A DNA stretch of 64,000 bases from Prevotella sp. khp7 (GCF_900109055.1 NZ_FOIV01000003.1:248001-312000), one strand, 5' to 3'. Numbered from the stretch's first letter, positions 29,642 through 37,893 are shown. Notes: generated from the sequence alone by a model not told the origin. A program made the numbers and translations.

Positions 29642-29669
29642 CACACTTTTTCAGAGTAACAGAATATAT

Positions 29670-30542
29670 ATGAGGCAATTAAAGATTCAAAAGAGTATTA
29701 CCAATCGATCGAGTGAAGCACTTGACAAATACCTCGTAGAGATTGGTCGTCAACCCCTTGTAACCATTGATGAGGAAATTGAACTGGCACAGGCTATCCG
29801 TAAGGGTGGCCCGGAAGGAGAGAAAGCCAAGGAACGCCTGGTGACGGCCAACCTGCGCTTTGTCGTTTCTGTGGCTAAGCAGTATCAGCATCAGGGCTTG
29901 ACACTGACCGACCTGATCGACGAAGGTAATATCGGACTGGTAAAAGCTGCTGAAAAGTTTGACGAAACGCGAGGATTTAAGTTTATCTCTTATGCCGTAT
30001 GGTGGATTCGCCAGAGCATCCTGCAGGCTATCGCAGAGCAGAGCCGTATCGTTCGCCTGCCTTTGAACCAGAGCGGAGCACTGAGCAAGATTAATCAGGA
30101 GATTAACCGTTTCGAGCAGATTCATCAGCGTCGCCCCTCTGTGACAGAGTTGGCGGAACTGACTCAGATCGATGAGTCGAAAATCGAGCAGACTGCTAAG
30201 GCTGATAGCCACCACATGAGTATCGACGCTCCTTTTGGCGAGGACGACGACAACTCGATGGCAGATATGCTCAGCTCGGGAGATGACTCCCGTACAGACA
30301 AACACGTGGACTATGAGTCGCTGACCAGCGATCTCGATAACGTGTTGCGCAACGTGTTGAAGGACCGTGAACTGAAAATCGTGAAGGAGTGCTTTGGTAT
30401 AGGATGCCAGGAGCGCGGACTTGAGGAAATCGGTGCGGAGATGGGACTGACACGTGAGCGTGTGCGACAGATTCGCGAAAAGAGCATCGCTAAACTGCAC
30501 GACAGTGGCTATGCCCGCATCCTGATAAAATATTTAGGATAA
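29670..30542 (+). CDS. rpoD: Primary RNA polymerase sigma factor (RpoD/SigA type)
   Basis: The ATG at 29670 gives 290 residues, the short form typical of Bacteroidota primary sigma factors. Region 1.2 (EALDKYLVEIGRQPLVT, about 11-27) comes first. Region 2 follows with LRFVVSVAKQYQHQGLTLTD and the core -10 binding helix KFISYAVWWIRQSI. Region 3 is next, and region 4 has the helix-turn-helix GLTRERVRQIREKSIAKL near 255-272. It directs transcription from the TTTG/TAnnTTTG promoters seen through this window. It has its own -7 box and a terminator, so it is independent of the glycosidase operon upstream. Confidence 0.97.
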   Translation: MRQLKIQKSITNRSSEALDKYLVEIGRQPLVTIDEEIELAQAIRKGGPEGEKAKERLVTANLRFVVSVAKQYQHQGLTLTDLIDEGNIGLVKAAEKFDETRGFKFISYAVWWIRQSILQAIAEQSRIVRLPLNQSGALSKINQEINRFEQIHQRRPSVTELAELTQIDESKIEQTAKADSHHMSIDAPFGEDDDNSMADMLSSGDDSRTDKHVDYESLTSDLDNVLRNVLKDRELKIVKECFGIGCQERGLEEIGAEMGLTRERVRQIREKSIAKLHDSGYARILIKYLG

Positions 30543-30552
30543 GGAAAAAGAT

Positions 30553-30585
30553 AATCCCTCGCTTTCTGGCGAGGGATTTTTTTTG
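30553..30585 (+). terminator. Terminator after rpoD
   Basis: ATCCCTCGC and GCGAGGGAT form a 9-bp perfect stem with a 6-base loop, followed by eight Ts. It lies directly after the rpoD stop codon, in the gap before the convergent kinase gene. Confidence 0.92.
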
Positions 30586-30589
30586 CTGC

Positions 30590-32341
30590 TTATGTATGAA
30601 TGGGCAGTCTGACTATGAAACGCGCACCTTTGGTGTATTTGGTGTCGAGTGTGACAGTGCCTCCCAGCTGTTCTGCGAACTTGCGGCTCAAAGGCAGTCC
30701 GAGACCAATACCTTCCTTAAAGGAGTCGAGCTTCACGAAGCGCTCGAAGACGTGTTCCGCCTCCTTGGCGGGTATGCCGCTTCCTGTGTCTTCTACAGAG
30801 ATGGACAGCATTCGCCCGTCGCTCTCTGCCGATAGTTTGATATAGCCCTCAATGGTATATTTCCTCGCATTGTCGAGCAGACTGTTGAGAATGCGTTTCA
30901 GCATGTTCTTGTTCGTCCTGAGCGTGAAGCTGTCAGATAGCGTGGTCTCAAATTTCATTTCGATATCAGGAAAAACCTCTTTCGCATGATGCTTGATGAG
31001 CGATCTGAGCAGCGAGTTGATGTGCGTGTGGTCTTCCTGATTCATCTTCTTTGTCGACTCTATAAGCGAGAGGCCGATAATCTCGTCGATGAGTTGGGTC
31101 ATCCGCTGGGCATTCTGCTGCATGACCTCAGCCATGTGCTGACGATCAGACACATTCTCTACCAGATCGGGATTGGCTATGACTTGGGCAAAGCCGCTGA
31201 TGATGTTGAGCGGCGTGCGTATCTCGTGACTGATGTTTCTGATAAAGGCCCGCTTCATCTCCTCTGATTCCATGGCGCGCTTGTAGGCCTTCTCGAGTTC
31301 GAGGGTATGGCGCTTGCGTGCCTGTACGATATAGAAGAGTGCCATGAGTAATAGTAGAAGCGCACCCATGGTAGCCGTCAGGGTGATCATCTTGGTGTTC
31401 GAGGCCTCGCGTTCCATCTCGTACATCCTGACTTGTTCGCGGATACCCAGCATGCTGTTGGTCAGCACCACATTGTCGATTGAGTCGCTGGTGGCATAGT
31501 CTTGTTTAAGGGCTTCGTAGGCCTCTTTCCACCTGCCGGCTTTCTCGTAGATCATGACTATGGCGTCCAGACCTTCGTCGCCTAAATCCTCACGAGCCAT
31601 TCTTACGGCCTCGTCAGTGTTGCCAAGATAGCACTGATAATAGACTTCGAGCAGTCGACCATGGACTGACGACTCGCCACGTGCCTCACCTTCCTTGTAT
31701 GCCTTATAGCCCTCAAGGAACTTGTCCATATCACCACGTGTGAAGTAACTCGCAGTACGACGGGTCACGATGTCGAACACACGCTCTTTGGAGTGCTTCT
31801 CCGCAATACACTTGGCTCTTTCCAGCAGACTGTCGGCCTCTGCCGGGTTATTGTCGAGCGCCACGTTGACGATGTTCATGTAGATTGGTGGCATGTTGGA
31901 GTAGTAGCCCTGCTCCTCCATCATGCTGAGCGCCTCGTACCAGCATTCCTTCGCTTTTTTCTCGTTGCCGCAATAGCGATTGATATGGCCCAGCATGTTG
32001 ACGGCCATATACATCTCCTTGTCGAGTTTCTTCTCACGCAGTTCCTTGGCCATCACCTGAGCACATTTGTAGGCCTCGTAGATGCGTTGTTGGTTCATCA
32101 GAAACACAATTTCGTTGCATCGCTGGGTGTAGTAGGCGTGCATGTCCTTTTGTTTCAGCAGATAGCTCTGAAGGTTTTTCAGGGCTGGGAAGAAACGGGC
32201 GCTGTCGCCATCGTTGAAAGCATGGCTCATTGAGTCGCGCAGAGCAGTATATTCGGCGCTGCTCTTATAGTCCTCAGTAGCGTATAATATACTACCAGAC
32301 AGTGTTAAAGCCATTGTCAAAAGGATAGTCTTTAACCTCAT
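30590..32341 (-). CDS. Membrane histidine kinase with periplasmic TPR-like sensor region
   Basis: This 583-residue protein has a signal peptide (SGSILYA), a helical TPR-like region at about 25-310, one membrane helix near 320-345 (GALLLLLMALFYIV), and a HisKA domain with phosphoacceptor His372 in ISHEIRTPL. The HATPase domain has DTGSGIP and GIGLGLPLSRKFAEQLGG. It looks catalytically complete. No response regulator lies next to it, so the partner must be elsewhere. TPR-type kinases of this design are common in Bacteroidota, but their signals are mostly unknown. It has its own promoter at 32370-32400. Confidence 0.9.
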   Translation of the reverse strand: MRLKTILLTMALTLSGSILYATEDYKSSAEYTALRDSMSHAFNDGDSARFFPALKNLQSYLLKQKDMHAYYTQRCNEIVFLMNQQRIYEAYKCAQVMAKELREKKLDKEMYMAVNMLGHINRYCGNEKKAKECWYEALSMMEEQGYYSNMPPIYMNIVNVALDNNPAEADSLLERAKCIAEKHSKERVFDIVTRRTASYFTRGDMDKFLEGYKAYKEGEARGESSVHGRLLEVYYQCYLGNTDEAVRMAREDLGDEGLDAIVMIYEKAGRWKEAYEALKQDYATSDSIDNVVLTNSMLGIREQVRMYEMEREASNTKMITLTATMGALLLLLMALFYIVQARKRHTLELEKAYKRAMESEEMKRAFIRNISHEIRTPLNIISGFAQVIANPDLVENVSDRQHMAEVMQQNAQRMTQLIDEIIGLSLIESTKKMNQEDHTHINSLLRSLIKHHAKEVFPDIEMKFETTLSDSFTLRTNKNMLKRILNSLLDNARKYTIEGYIKLSAESDGRMLSISVEDTGSGIPAKEAEHVFERFVKLDSFKEGIGLGLPLSRKFAEQLGGTVTLDTKYTKGARFIVRLPIHT

Positions 32342-32369
32342 AAAAATTGTTTAGCTCTATTTTCCTTTG

Positions 32370-32400
32370 CAAATATAAGAAAAATATCCATTCTCTCAAA
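32370..32400 (-). promoter_or_regulatory. Promoter of the TPR-histidine kinase
   Basis: On the minus strand TTTG (32397-32400), a 19-bp gap and TATATTTG (32370-32377) match the consensus. The kinase ATG is 29 bp downstream. Confidence 0.8.
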
Positions 32401-32416
32401 GTTTTTGGGTGAATAT

Positions 32417-32448
32417 TTTGTGTTTTTCTCTGAAAAATGGTAATTTTG
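32417..32448 (+). promoter_or_regulatory. trmO promoter giving a near-leaderless mRNA
   Basis: TTTG (32417-32420), a 20-bp gap and TAATTTTG (32441-32448) match the consensus. The trmO ATG begins six bases after the final G, so the mRNA would have almost no 5' leader. Confidence 0.75.
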
Positions 32449-32453
32449 CGCCT

Positions 32454-33131
32454 ATGGAAATAAAACCGATAGCTCATTTCGAATCGCCCCTGAAGTCGAA
32501 ATTCGGCATCCCGAGGCAAAGTGGACTTGTGGAGCAACTCTCAGGGCGTATTGTCTTTGAACCGCCTTATCGCAGGGAAGAGGCTGTGAGAGGCCTCGAA
32601 GGGTTTGACTTCCTGTGGCTGATATGGGAATTCTCTGCCAATCGGGATGCAGAGAAGAGCCTCACTGTGCGTCCGCCCCGTCTGGGGGGAAATACCCGCC
32701 TGGGTGTCTTCGCCACGCGTTCGCCTTTCCGCCCTAATAACTTAGGACTTTCGTGTGTGCGCATGGACAGGGTGGAGATGGATTCGCGTCTGGGGCCTGT
32801 GATTTATGTGCTTGGCGCAGACCTCATGGATGGTACTCCTATTTACGACGTGAAACCCTATGTGGCATACGCTGATGCTCATCCTGAGGCGCGTAGTGGT
32901 TTCGTGGACGCTACAGAGTGGAAGCCTCTTGAGGTGGAGATGACTGACGAACTGGCTGCTATGGTTCCTGCTGGCGAGTTGGAGGCCTTGAAGGCGACGC
33001 TGGCTCAGGACCCGCGCCCACGTTTCCATGACGATCCACAGCGCATCTATGGCATGCCTTTCCTTAATGTGGATATTCGCTTCAGGGTGGATGGAAGAAG
33101 CCTGATTGTTACCGAAATTATCAAAAATTGA
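32454..33131 (+). CDS. trmO: tRNA m6t6A37 methyltransferase TrmO (TsaA/YaeB family)
   Basis: The 225-residue protein shows the TsaA fold pattern: IAHFESPLKSKFGIPRQSGL at residues 6-25, then FDFLWLIWEFS, and GVFATRSPFRPNNLGLSCVR near 85-104. The last is the conserved SAM-binding signature of the family. YDVKPYVAYAD and the C-terminal FLNVDIRFRVDG segment also fit. TrmO N6-methylates t6A at position 37 of tRNAs that read ACN/ANN codons. The ATG at 32454 is chosen because homologues start at MEIKPIAHF and the promoter excludes the upstream in-frame ATG at 32409. Confidence 0.9.
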   Translation: MEIKPIAHFESPLKSKFGIPRQSGLVEQLSGRIVFEPPYRREEAVRGLEGFDFLWLIWEFSANRDAEKSLTVRPPRLGGNTRLGVFATRSPFRPNNLGLSCVRMDRVEMDSRLGPVIYVLGADLMDGTPIYDVKPYVAYADAHPEARSGFVDATEWKPLEVEMTDELAAMVPAGELEALKATLAQDPRPRFHDDPQRIYGMPFLNVDIRFRVDGRSLIVTEIIKN

Positions 33132-33160
33132 CCCTTTTTTGCGAAATTGTAGCCGAAAAG

Positions 33161-33191
33161 TTTGCCATTTAACAGATATTTTATAATTTTG
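33161..33191 (+). promoter_or_regulatory. Promoter of the kinase-like gene
   Basis: TTTG (33161-33164), a 19-bp gap and TAATTTTG (33184-33191) match the consensus and place the mRNA start near 33197, about 40 bp before the ATG at 33237. Confidence 0.75.
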
Positions 33192-33236
33192 CAATCTCTC
33201 GACGAATGTCAGATATATTTAGAGAAGCGTAGTACA

Positions 33237-34013
33237 ATGATGTTGGTAGTTTGTTTGGTCATTTTGTTATGTATGTGCATTTACCTTTTCATGCGCATCA
33301 GATCGCTCAATTCCAAAATTAAGGAATTGGAGAAGCTTGATGTCATGAAGACTACTTTTATTCGTGCATTAGGTCGTGAGATCCGTACTCCTCTTCACTC
33401 TGTCTCTGGAATGGCTGAGATTATTGCCCGTGAGGATCTGTATTTGTCGAAAAGCGAGAAAAAGAGTATCTCGGGTAAGATTCAGTATAATGCCAGTATG
33501 ATATCTACTTTGCTCGACGAGGTGGCTGTATATTCGGAAGGTGGCGATGGGCATCATCTCCAGGACGAACGCTTCAGTCCTAACCAGCTGATTCAGCGCA
33601 GTCTGGACGGTAACCGCCCATTTGTGCAGAATGGCGTGCGTTTGACATTCCGTCATGATCTGCCTGACGATGTGTTCGTGTCTGCTGATCGTCATATCGT
33701 AGAAGTGGTACTTAATAAACTGGTGTTTACCTCTTGTCGCTTTACCAGCGAGGGCGAGGTGGCCGCTGGATGCTATCGCGACAAGTCGTCGAGCATGATT
33801 ACGTTCTATGTGGAAGATACGGGCGGAGGTATTCCTGAGGATAGGAAAAAGGTTCTTTTCAAGTGGTTCGACAATCCCAGTGATATGACGGATGAGATAG
33901 AGTTCGACCTCAGTGTGGCTAATCGACTGGCTGAGAAGATAGGTGGCTATCTTCGTTACGACGAACATTACCAGAAGGGAACACGTATGGAGTTTGTGCT
34001 CCCTGTGCGCTAA
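33237..34013 (+). CDS. Kinase-like membrane protein with Arg in place of the phosphoacceptor His
   Basis: From the ATG at 33237 the protein has 258 residues. A membrane helix (MLVVCLVILLCMCIYLFM) is followed by a HisKA-like segment reading ALGREIRTPLHSVSG, where Arg47 occupies the site of the normal His (SHEIRTPL). The HATPase-like part keeps EDTGGGIP, but the N-box Asn has become Phe (LNKLVFTS) and the G-rich lid reads EIEFDLSVANRLAEKIGG. It therefore probably cannot phosphorylate itself. No sensor domain is present. It may regulate another kinase, possibly the nearby one at 30590, but this is a guess. An in-frame start at 33162 lies upstream of the promoter. Confidence 0.82.
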   Translation: MMLVVCLVILLCMCIYLFMRIRSLNSKIKELEKLDVMKTTFIRALGREIRTPLHSVSGMAEIIAREDLYLSKSEKKSISGKIQYNASMISTLLDEVAVYSEGGDGHHLQDERFSPNQLIQRSLDGNRPFVQNGVRLTFRHDLPDDVFVSADRHIVEVVLNKLVFTSCRFTSEGEVAAGCYRDKSSSMITFYVEDTGGGIPEDRKKVLFKWFDNPSDMTDEIEFDLSVANRLAEKIGGYLRYDEHYQKGTRMEFVLPVR

Positions 34014-34036
34014 TCCTTGTGCCTGAATTCTGAGCG

Positions 34037-34627
34037 CTAATTCTTGAATACAATCTTTATGTTTTTATACCCCATTGATTGCATCATGTTGCGTAGTTGT
34101 TGGTCTGCGTTGACCTCTGCTGCCTGAAGGTTTTCCTTGGTCAGACAGTGCTTCAGCATCTGTCGATAGGCTTTTTTATAGAGCGCATCGCGATCAGTAG
34201 GTTTCCATGAACCGCTCTCGTAAAATGACTTCGTACGTGCCTCGTCGATAAAGTCTTTGTCGAGAAGTCCTATCTTGGGTAGTTTCATGATCACGGAGTC
34301 GCCCTTCGTGGTGAGCCATCCGGGTTCTACTTGGTGCATGTTGACACCTAGTCGTAATGTGCCATAGTAGATGCGTACCAGTTCGTCGTTGGTGAAGAAT
34401 CCCTTGCGTACGGTGTCAACTAATTCTTCTGCGCTTAAGGAGAGGAATTCCCACTCGCCAATGGCTTTTATGCTCTGAATCTGTGTCGGGGTCACGTCAA
34501 TGGCTGTATCTGCTCCGAAAGCTACATAGTTGCCTTTTGTGATACTTTTCACCCACATGATAACTGCAATGAGTAGTCCAACGACTATGATGCTTATACC
34601 TATTTTAATATAACTGCTTGTCTTCAT
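34037..34627 (-). CDS. DUF4230 membrane-anchored protein
   Basis: The 196-residue protein has one N-terminal membrane helix (IGISIIVVGLLIAVIMWV) and an extracytoplasmic domain that resembles DUF4230, with TPTQIQSIKAIGEWEFLS near residues 46-63 and DSVIMKLPKIGLLDKDFID near 110-128. No catalytic motif is visible. It lies 15 bp downstream of a second DUF4230-like gene, so the two are probably one operon. Their function is unknown; the pairing suggests a complex or gene duplication. Confidence 0.7.
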   Translation of the reverse strand: MKTSSYIKIGISIIVVGLLIAVIMWVKSITKGNYVAFGADTAIDVTPTQIQSIKAIGEWEFLSLSAEELVDTVRKGFFTNDELVRIYYGTLRLGVNMHQVEPGWLTTKGDSVIMKLPKIGLLDKDFIDEARTKSFYESGSWKPTDRDALYKKAYRQMLKHCLTKENLQAAEVNADQQLRNMMQSMGYKNIKIVFKN

Positions 34628-34642
34628 AAGTCAATTTCCCTT

Positions 34643-35338
34643 CTAATCGTCAATTCTTATCAGTGTCTGGATGTCTTTCGGACCATAATGCTTGCGGAAA
34701 GCAACCGTAATGTTCTCTTCTTCATATCCCATCTCTACAAGCATGGGTACGAGTACTTTCGCCGCGTTGGCTTGGGCTGTCTCCAAAATACCCATTTCTG
34801 GTATGCTCTCGATGATGGCTGCACGTCCTTGTTGCTGATAGTTAGCCAGTTCTTCATCGCTGAAGTTCGAACGGGTCATAGCCACATACTGTTTCATGTT
34901 CTTCTGGTCTATCTTCGAACTTGTCATCGTGACCTTGGGGTCGGGCAGGATGATGGTAATCTTGTCGTCCTCGCGCTCAACGTTCTTTTCTGAGAACTGA
35001 CTGAAGTCGATCCAGGCTTTCAACTTGGCGTCCATGGGAATGGCAATCTTGCGATCAGCCATTGGAACCTTTAAGTTGAATTGTCGTTGGAGAAGTGAGC
35101 CTTTCAGGCGCAGGGCATCGTCGTGGGTTACGATCTTATGTACCTTGTATTCTGCTGTGTAGAGCTTAGAACACTTCTGAATCTGCATGATGAGCATAGG
35201 CAGTGAGTCGGCTGCCTGATAGGTTTCCTTTTTCTCTGCCTCATCATTGCTCTGAATGTGCCAGTCGCCACACATATAGAGTGCTACTACCACGATGAAT
35301 GCTCCTGCAATGAAGCCTATAATCTTGTTTCCTTTCAT
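34643..35338 (-). CDS. DUF4230-like membrane-anchored protein
   Basis: The ATG at 35338 gives 231 residues with an N-terminal helix (IIGFIAGAFIVVVALYMCG). A longer reading would begin upstream of the promoter at 35363-35370. The outer domain has KLYTAEYKVHKIVTHDD near 57-73 and KITIILPDPKVTMTSSKID near 140-158, the same layout as the neighbouring DUF4230 protein (entry site, strand, helix, C-terminal AxxxLxPMLxxMGY). It is the first gene of the pair. No function is known. Confidence 0.7.
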   Translation of the reverse strand: MKGNKIIGFIAGAFIVVVALYMCGDWHIQSNDEAEKKETYQAADSLPMLIMQIQKCSKLYTAEYKVHKIVTHDDALRLKGSLLQRQFNLKVPMADRKIAIPMDAKLKAWIDFSQFSEKNVEREDDKITIILPDPKVTMTSSKIDQKNMKQYVAMTRSNFSDEELANYQQQGRAAIIESIPEMGILETAQANAAKVLVPMLVEMGYEEENITVAFRKHYGPKDIQTLIRIDD

Positions 35339-35362
35339 ATTCTTGTCATTGTAAATATGTGG

Positions 35363-35370
35363 CAAAGGTA
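35363..35370 (-). promoter_or_regulatory. -7 box of the DUF4230 pair
   Basis: The minus strand reads TACCTTTG followed by CC, 25 bp before the ATG at 35338. No good -33 TTTG was found at the usual distance. Confidence 0.6.
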
Positions 35371-35489
35371 AGAAATAATTCCGATATGTCCATTGGTTAG
35401 TGAAGAAAAAAGATAGAATTGTTATTCTTGCTGCCGAATTGACATGTATCAACTAATTTCTGTTACCGCACACAATTCTTAAAGATTCC

Positions 35490-35520
35490 TTGCTTATTTC
35501 ATAAAAATGCAGTAATTTTG
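35490..35520 (+). promoter_or_regulatory. Promoter of a small transcript
   Basis: TTG (35490-35492), a 20-bp gap and TAATTTTG (35513-35520) match the consensus. The only reading frame before the terminator at 35654 is the 30-codon gene at 35579. Confidence 0.7.
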
Positions 35521-35578
35521 CACCGTCAATAAGAATAAGAAGATTAGTTAGTAAAGATATATTATACATTTGAAAATA

Positions 35579-35671
35579 ATGATAATGACAATGACCATGA
35601 GTGCCATGCTTTTAGCTGGCATGCTGTTCAGTGTATGGATGGCAAAACACGATAACCTGGATGTTCGATAA
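35579..35671 (+). CDS. 30-residue hydrophobic peptide
   Basis: The frame begins ATGATAATGACAATG and encodes a peptide with seven Met and a hydrophobic centre (AMLLAGMLFSVWMA), enough for one short membrane helix, ending in the polar tail KHDNLDVR. It has its own consensus promoter 59 bp upstream and an intrinsic terminator overlapping its stop codon, so it forms a free-standing unit of about 160 nt. No gene on the same strand follows, which argues against a leader-peptide attenuator. It may be a small membrane protein, or the transcript may act as RNA. Confidence 0.45.
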   Translation: MIMTMTMSAMLLAGMLFSVWMAKHDNLDVR

Positions 35672-35686
35672 CACCCAGGTTTTTTA
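35654..35686 (+). terminator. Terminator overlapping the small gene's stop
   Basis: AACCTGG (35654-35660) and CCAGGTT (35675-35681) form a 7-bp stem, followed by a run of Ts. The stop codon of the 30-codon gene lies in the loop. Confidence 0.75.
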
Positions 35687-36379
35687 TGTCTTTTTCTGTC
35701 TGTTTTGTGATTGTGGTGCCAAAGCTTGCCAGAGAGGATCGTGGGGTATGGGTGCCTCAATAACAATGGTTTCTTTTGAAACAGGATGGACAAACTCGAC
35801 CTTTCGTGACATCAGCGAGATGCTTCCATCGGGATTACTACGGGGAAAGCCGTACTTTAGATCGCCCTTAATAGGACTTCCCATCGCTGAAAGTTGGCAA
35901 CGTATCTGGTGATGACGGCCCGTCATCAGGTTGACTTCTAACAGACAATAGTTGTCTGAGTGACTGATAACGCGGTACTTCAGGATCGCTTTCTTGGCAT
36001 TTGGTTTCTCCGAGGTGTAGGCATACGACTTATTCTGCTTTTCATTGCGTACCAACCAATGAGTGAGTGTTCCATCGGGTTCGCGTGGCGTGTTTTTTAC
36101 GATAGCCCAGTAAGTCTTGTGTACTTCGCCTTCTGCAAACATCTTGTTCAGACGGGTCAGGGCTTTTGAGGTGCGGGCAAAGACTACTAGGCCTGAAACA
36201 GGACGATCCAGACGATGCACCACGCCCAGAAATACGGCTCCGGGCTTTGCGTATTTTTCCTTGATATAGTCTTTTACAATATCAGAAAGGGGGCGATCGC
36301 CAGTCTTGTCGCCCTGAACGATCTCCCCACTCTGTTTGTTGACTACGATAATATGGTTGTCTTCGTAAACTACATCCAT
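35684..36379 (-). CDS. RluA-family pseudouridine synthase
   Basis: This 231-residue protein has the catalytic motif VVHRLDRPVSGLVVFARTS (about residues 54-72) with the essential Asp in HRLD, and later VNLMTGRHHQIRCQLSAMG, the second family signature. There is no N-terminal S4 domain, so it is of the short RluA/RluC-like type that isomerises uridine in rRNA or tRNA. The exact target cannot be assigned. It begins 4 bp after the fabG stop codon and is probably co-transcribed with fabG and the tetR gene. Confidence 0.88.
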   Translation of the reverse strand: MDVVYEDNHIIVVNKQSGEIVQGDKTGDRPLSDIVKDYIKEKYAKPGAVFLGVVHRLDRPVSGLVVFARTSKALTRLNKMFAEGEVHKTYWAIVKNTPREPDGTLTHWLVRNEKQNKSYAYTSEKPNAKKAILKYRVISHSDNYCLLEVNLMTGRHHQIRCQLSAMGSPIKGDLKYGFPRSNPDGSISLMSRKVEFVHPVSKETIVIEAPIPHDPLWQALAPQSQNRQKKT

Positions 36380-36383
36380 CAGC

Positions 36384-37121
36384 TTACATGTTCATACCAC
36401 CATCTACCTGGATCACCTGACCACTTACGTAGCTCGACATGTCTGAAGCGAGGAATGTGGCTACATTGGCAATGTCTTCTACCAGACCACCACGACGCAG
36501 AGGAATCTTGTTGATCCACTCCTTGCGGATATCATCAGGCAGAGCCTGAGTCATAGCTGTATCAATGAAACCAGGAGCAATAGCATTAGCACGGATACCC
36601 TTGGGACCCATCTCCTGACCAATACTCTTTGCAAGTGCAATCAGACCAGCCTTTGAGGCTGCATAGTTGGCCTGACCAGCATTGCCGTGAACACCTACTA
36701 CTGAGGCCATGTTGATGATTGAACCACCACGCTGGCGCATCATCACGGGCACACAAGCGTGGATGAAGTTGAAGGCCGACTTCAAGTTTACAGCGATAAC
36801 GGCATCCCACTGCTGTTCTGTCATACGAAGCATCAGTCCGTCTTTGGTGATACCAGCGTTGTTCACGAGGATATCGATTGAACCAAACTCCTCTTTCACA
36901 GCCTTAACCACTTCCTCAGTCTGAGCAAAATCTGCTGCGTTTGAGGCGTAGCTCTTTGCCTTTACGCCCAGAGCGGCAATTTCTTTTTCAGTATCCTCGT
37001 TAACCTCGAGGTCTGTGAATGCGATGTTTGCGCCCTCGGCGGCGAATTTCAGTGCGATAGCCTTTCCGATACCGCGTGCAGCACCTGTGATCAGTGCTGT
37101 CTTACCTTCTAATAATCCCAT
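36384..37121 (-). CDS. fabG: 3-oxoacyl-ACP reductase FabG
   Basis: The 245-residue protein is a classical short-chain dehydrogenase. It has the NADPH-binding TGAARGIGKAIA (about 11-22), NNAGITKDGLMLRM near 88-101, catalytic Ser in MASVVGVHG, the YAASKAG active site (Tyr and Lys near 153 and 157), and the C-terminal VSGQVIQVDGGMNM typical of FabG. It reduces 3-oxoacyl-ACP in fatty acid synthesis. The tetR gene lies 42 bp upstream on the same strand, and the RluA gene follows after 4 bp. Confidence 0.94.
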   Translation of the reverse strand: MGLLEGKTALITGAARGIGKAIALKFAAEGANIAFTDLEVNEDTEKEIAALGVKAKSYASNAADFAQTEEVVKAVKEEFGSIDILVNNAGITKDGLMLRMTEQQWDAVIAVNLKSAFNFIHACVPVMMRQRGGSIINMASVVGVHGNAGQANYAASKAGLIALAKSIGQEMGPKGIRANAIAPGFIDTAMTQALPDDIRKEWINKIPLRRGGLVEDIANVATFLASDMSSYVSGQVIQVDGGMNM

Positions 37122-37163
37122 AATAAAATTCTTGTTGTTTAAATATGTTTGTACTTTATTCTT

Positions 37164-37757
37164 TTACTTCTTCTGGAACTTGCCTAAGGCGCCATAAACG
37201 ACCTTGGCCACCTGTGGCTTGGTGTCCTCTTCCTTCATACCGTGGGCAATGCGTCCATATATATAAGGTACTTCCAAACCCTTGATACAATAGTGGGTGA
37301 TGTCTGCCACAAGGTCTACATTGTCAATGTCAAATTCACCGTCTTCCTTTCCCTCCGTATAAACTTTGCGGAAGAGTTCTATTTCTGCATCGTCAAAATG
37401 CTTGCGTACCTTCTCGACCATCCAGATGTTGCGGAAAAACTCTGCACGCAGATTTCCATTACGCACCACCGTCTCACGAATCATACTCAGATGGGTATAT
37501 ATCAGCTCAATGATTTTGTCTTGTGGACGTATCTTTCTGGCTGCTACCTCATCGAGCTTGTCGCTTAAGCGTTCCAACTCGCTTTCGATAACGGCATAAT
37601 AAATTTCCTCTTTCGATTTGAAATAAGTGTAGAGCGTCCGACGTCCTTTGCCTGACTGCAAAGCGATGTCGTTCATCGTCGTGTTCTCGAGCCCGTTTTT
37701 GGCAAATAGCTGTCGAGCCACGTCAACTAGTTTCTGTCTGGTTTTTGATATTGACAT
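37164..37757 (-). CDS. TetR-family transcriptional regulator
   Basis: The 197-residue protein has an N-terminal helix-turn-helix (LENTTMNDIALQSGKGRRTLYTYFKSKEE region, about residues 22-50) and a helical ligand-binding domain. An unusually good Shine-Dalgarno, GAGGAGGAAG, sits before the ATG. An 8-bp inverted repeat lies right at its own transcription start. With fabG just downstream, it may respond to fatty acyl compounds as FadR/FabR-like TetR proteins do; this is an inference from position. Confidence 0.9.
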   Translation of the reverse strand: MSISKTRQKLVDVARQLFAKNGLENTTMNDIALQSGKGRRTLYTYFKSKEEIYYAVIESELERLSDKLDEVAARKIRPQDKIIELIYTHLSMIRETVVRNGNLRAEFFRNIWMVEKVRKHFDDAEIELFRKVYTEGKEDGEFDIDNVDLVADITHYCIKGLEVPYIYGRIAHGMKEEDTKPQVAKVVYGALGKFQKK

Positions 37758-37782
37758 ATTACTTCCTCCTCTTTTTTATGAA

Positions 37783-37836
37783 TTGCACACAGCAATTACA
37801 GTGTGCAAAATTAATTTTTTTCTTTGAATTAAACAA
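37783..37836 (-). promoter_or_regulatory. tetR promoter and probable TetR operator
   Basis: On the minus strand TTG (37834-37836), a 20-bp gap and TAATTTTG (37806-37813) form the promoter. The perfect inverted repeat TTGCACAC (37783-37790) and GTGTGCAA (37801-37808), with a 10-base gap, covers the expected mRNA start. This placement would let TetR repress its own operon with fabG. Confidence 0.6.
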
Positions 37837-37893
37837 GAAAATAGGGCAAAAATATGCCTTGAGTCGAGAAAATACAAAAAAAAAGCGCAAATA

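Noticed and set aside
35579-35671. The 30-residue peptide considered as an attenuator leader
   Set aside because: No gene follows on the same strand; the next gene, an RluA-type synthase, is convergent.
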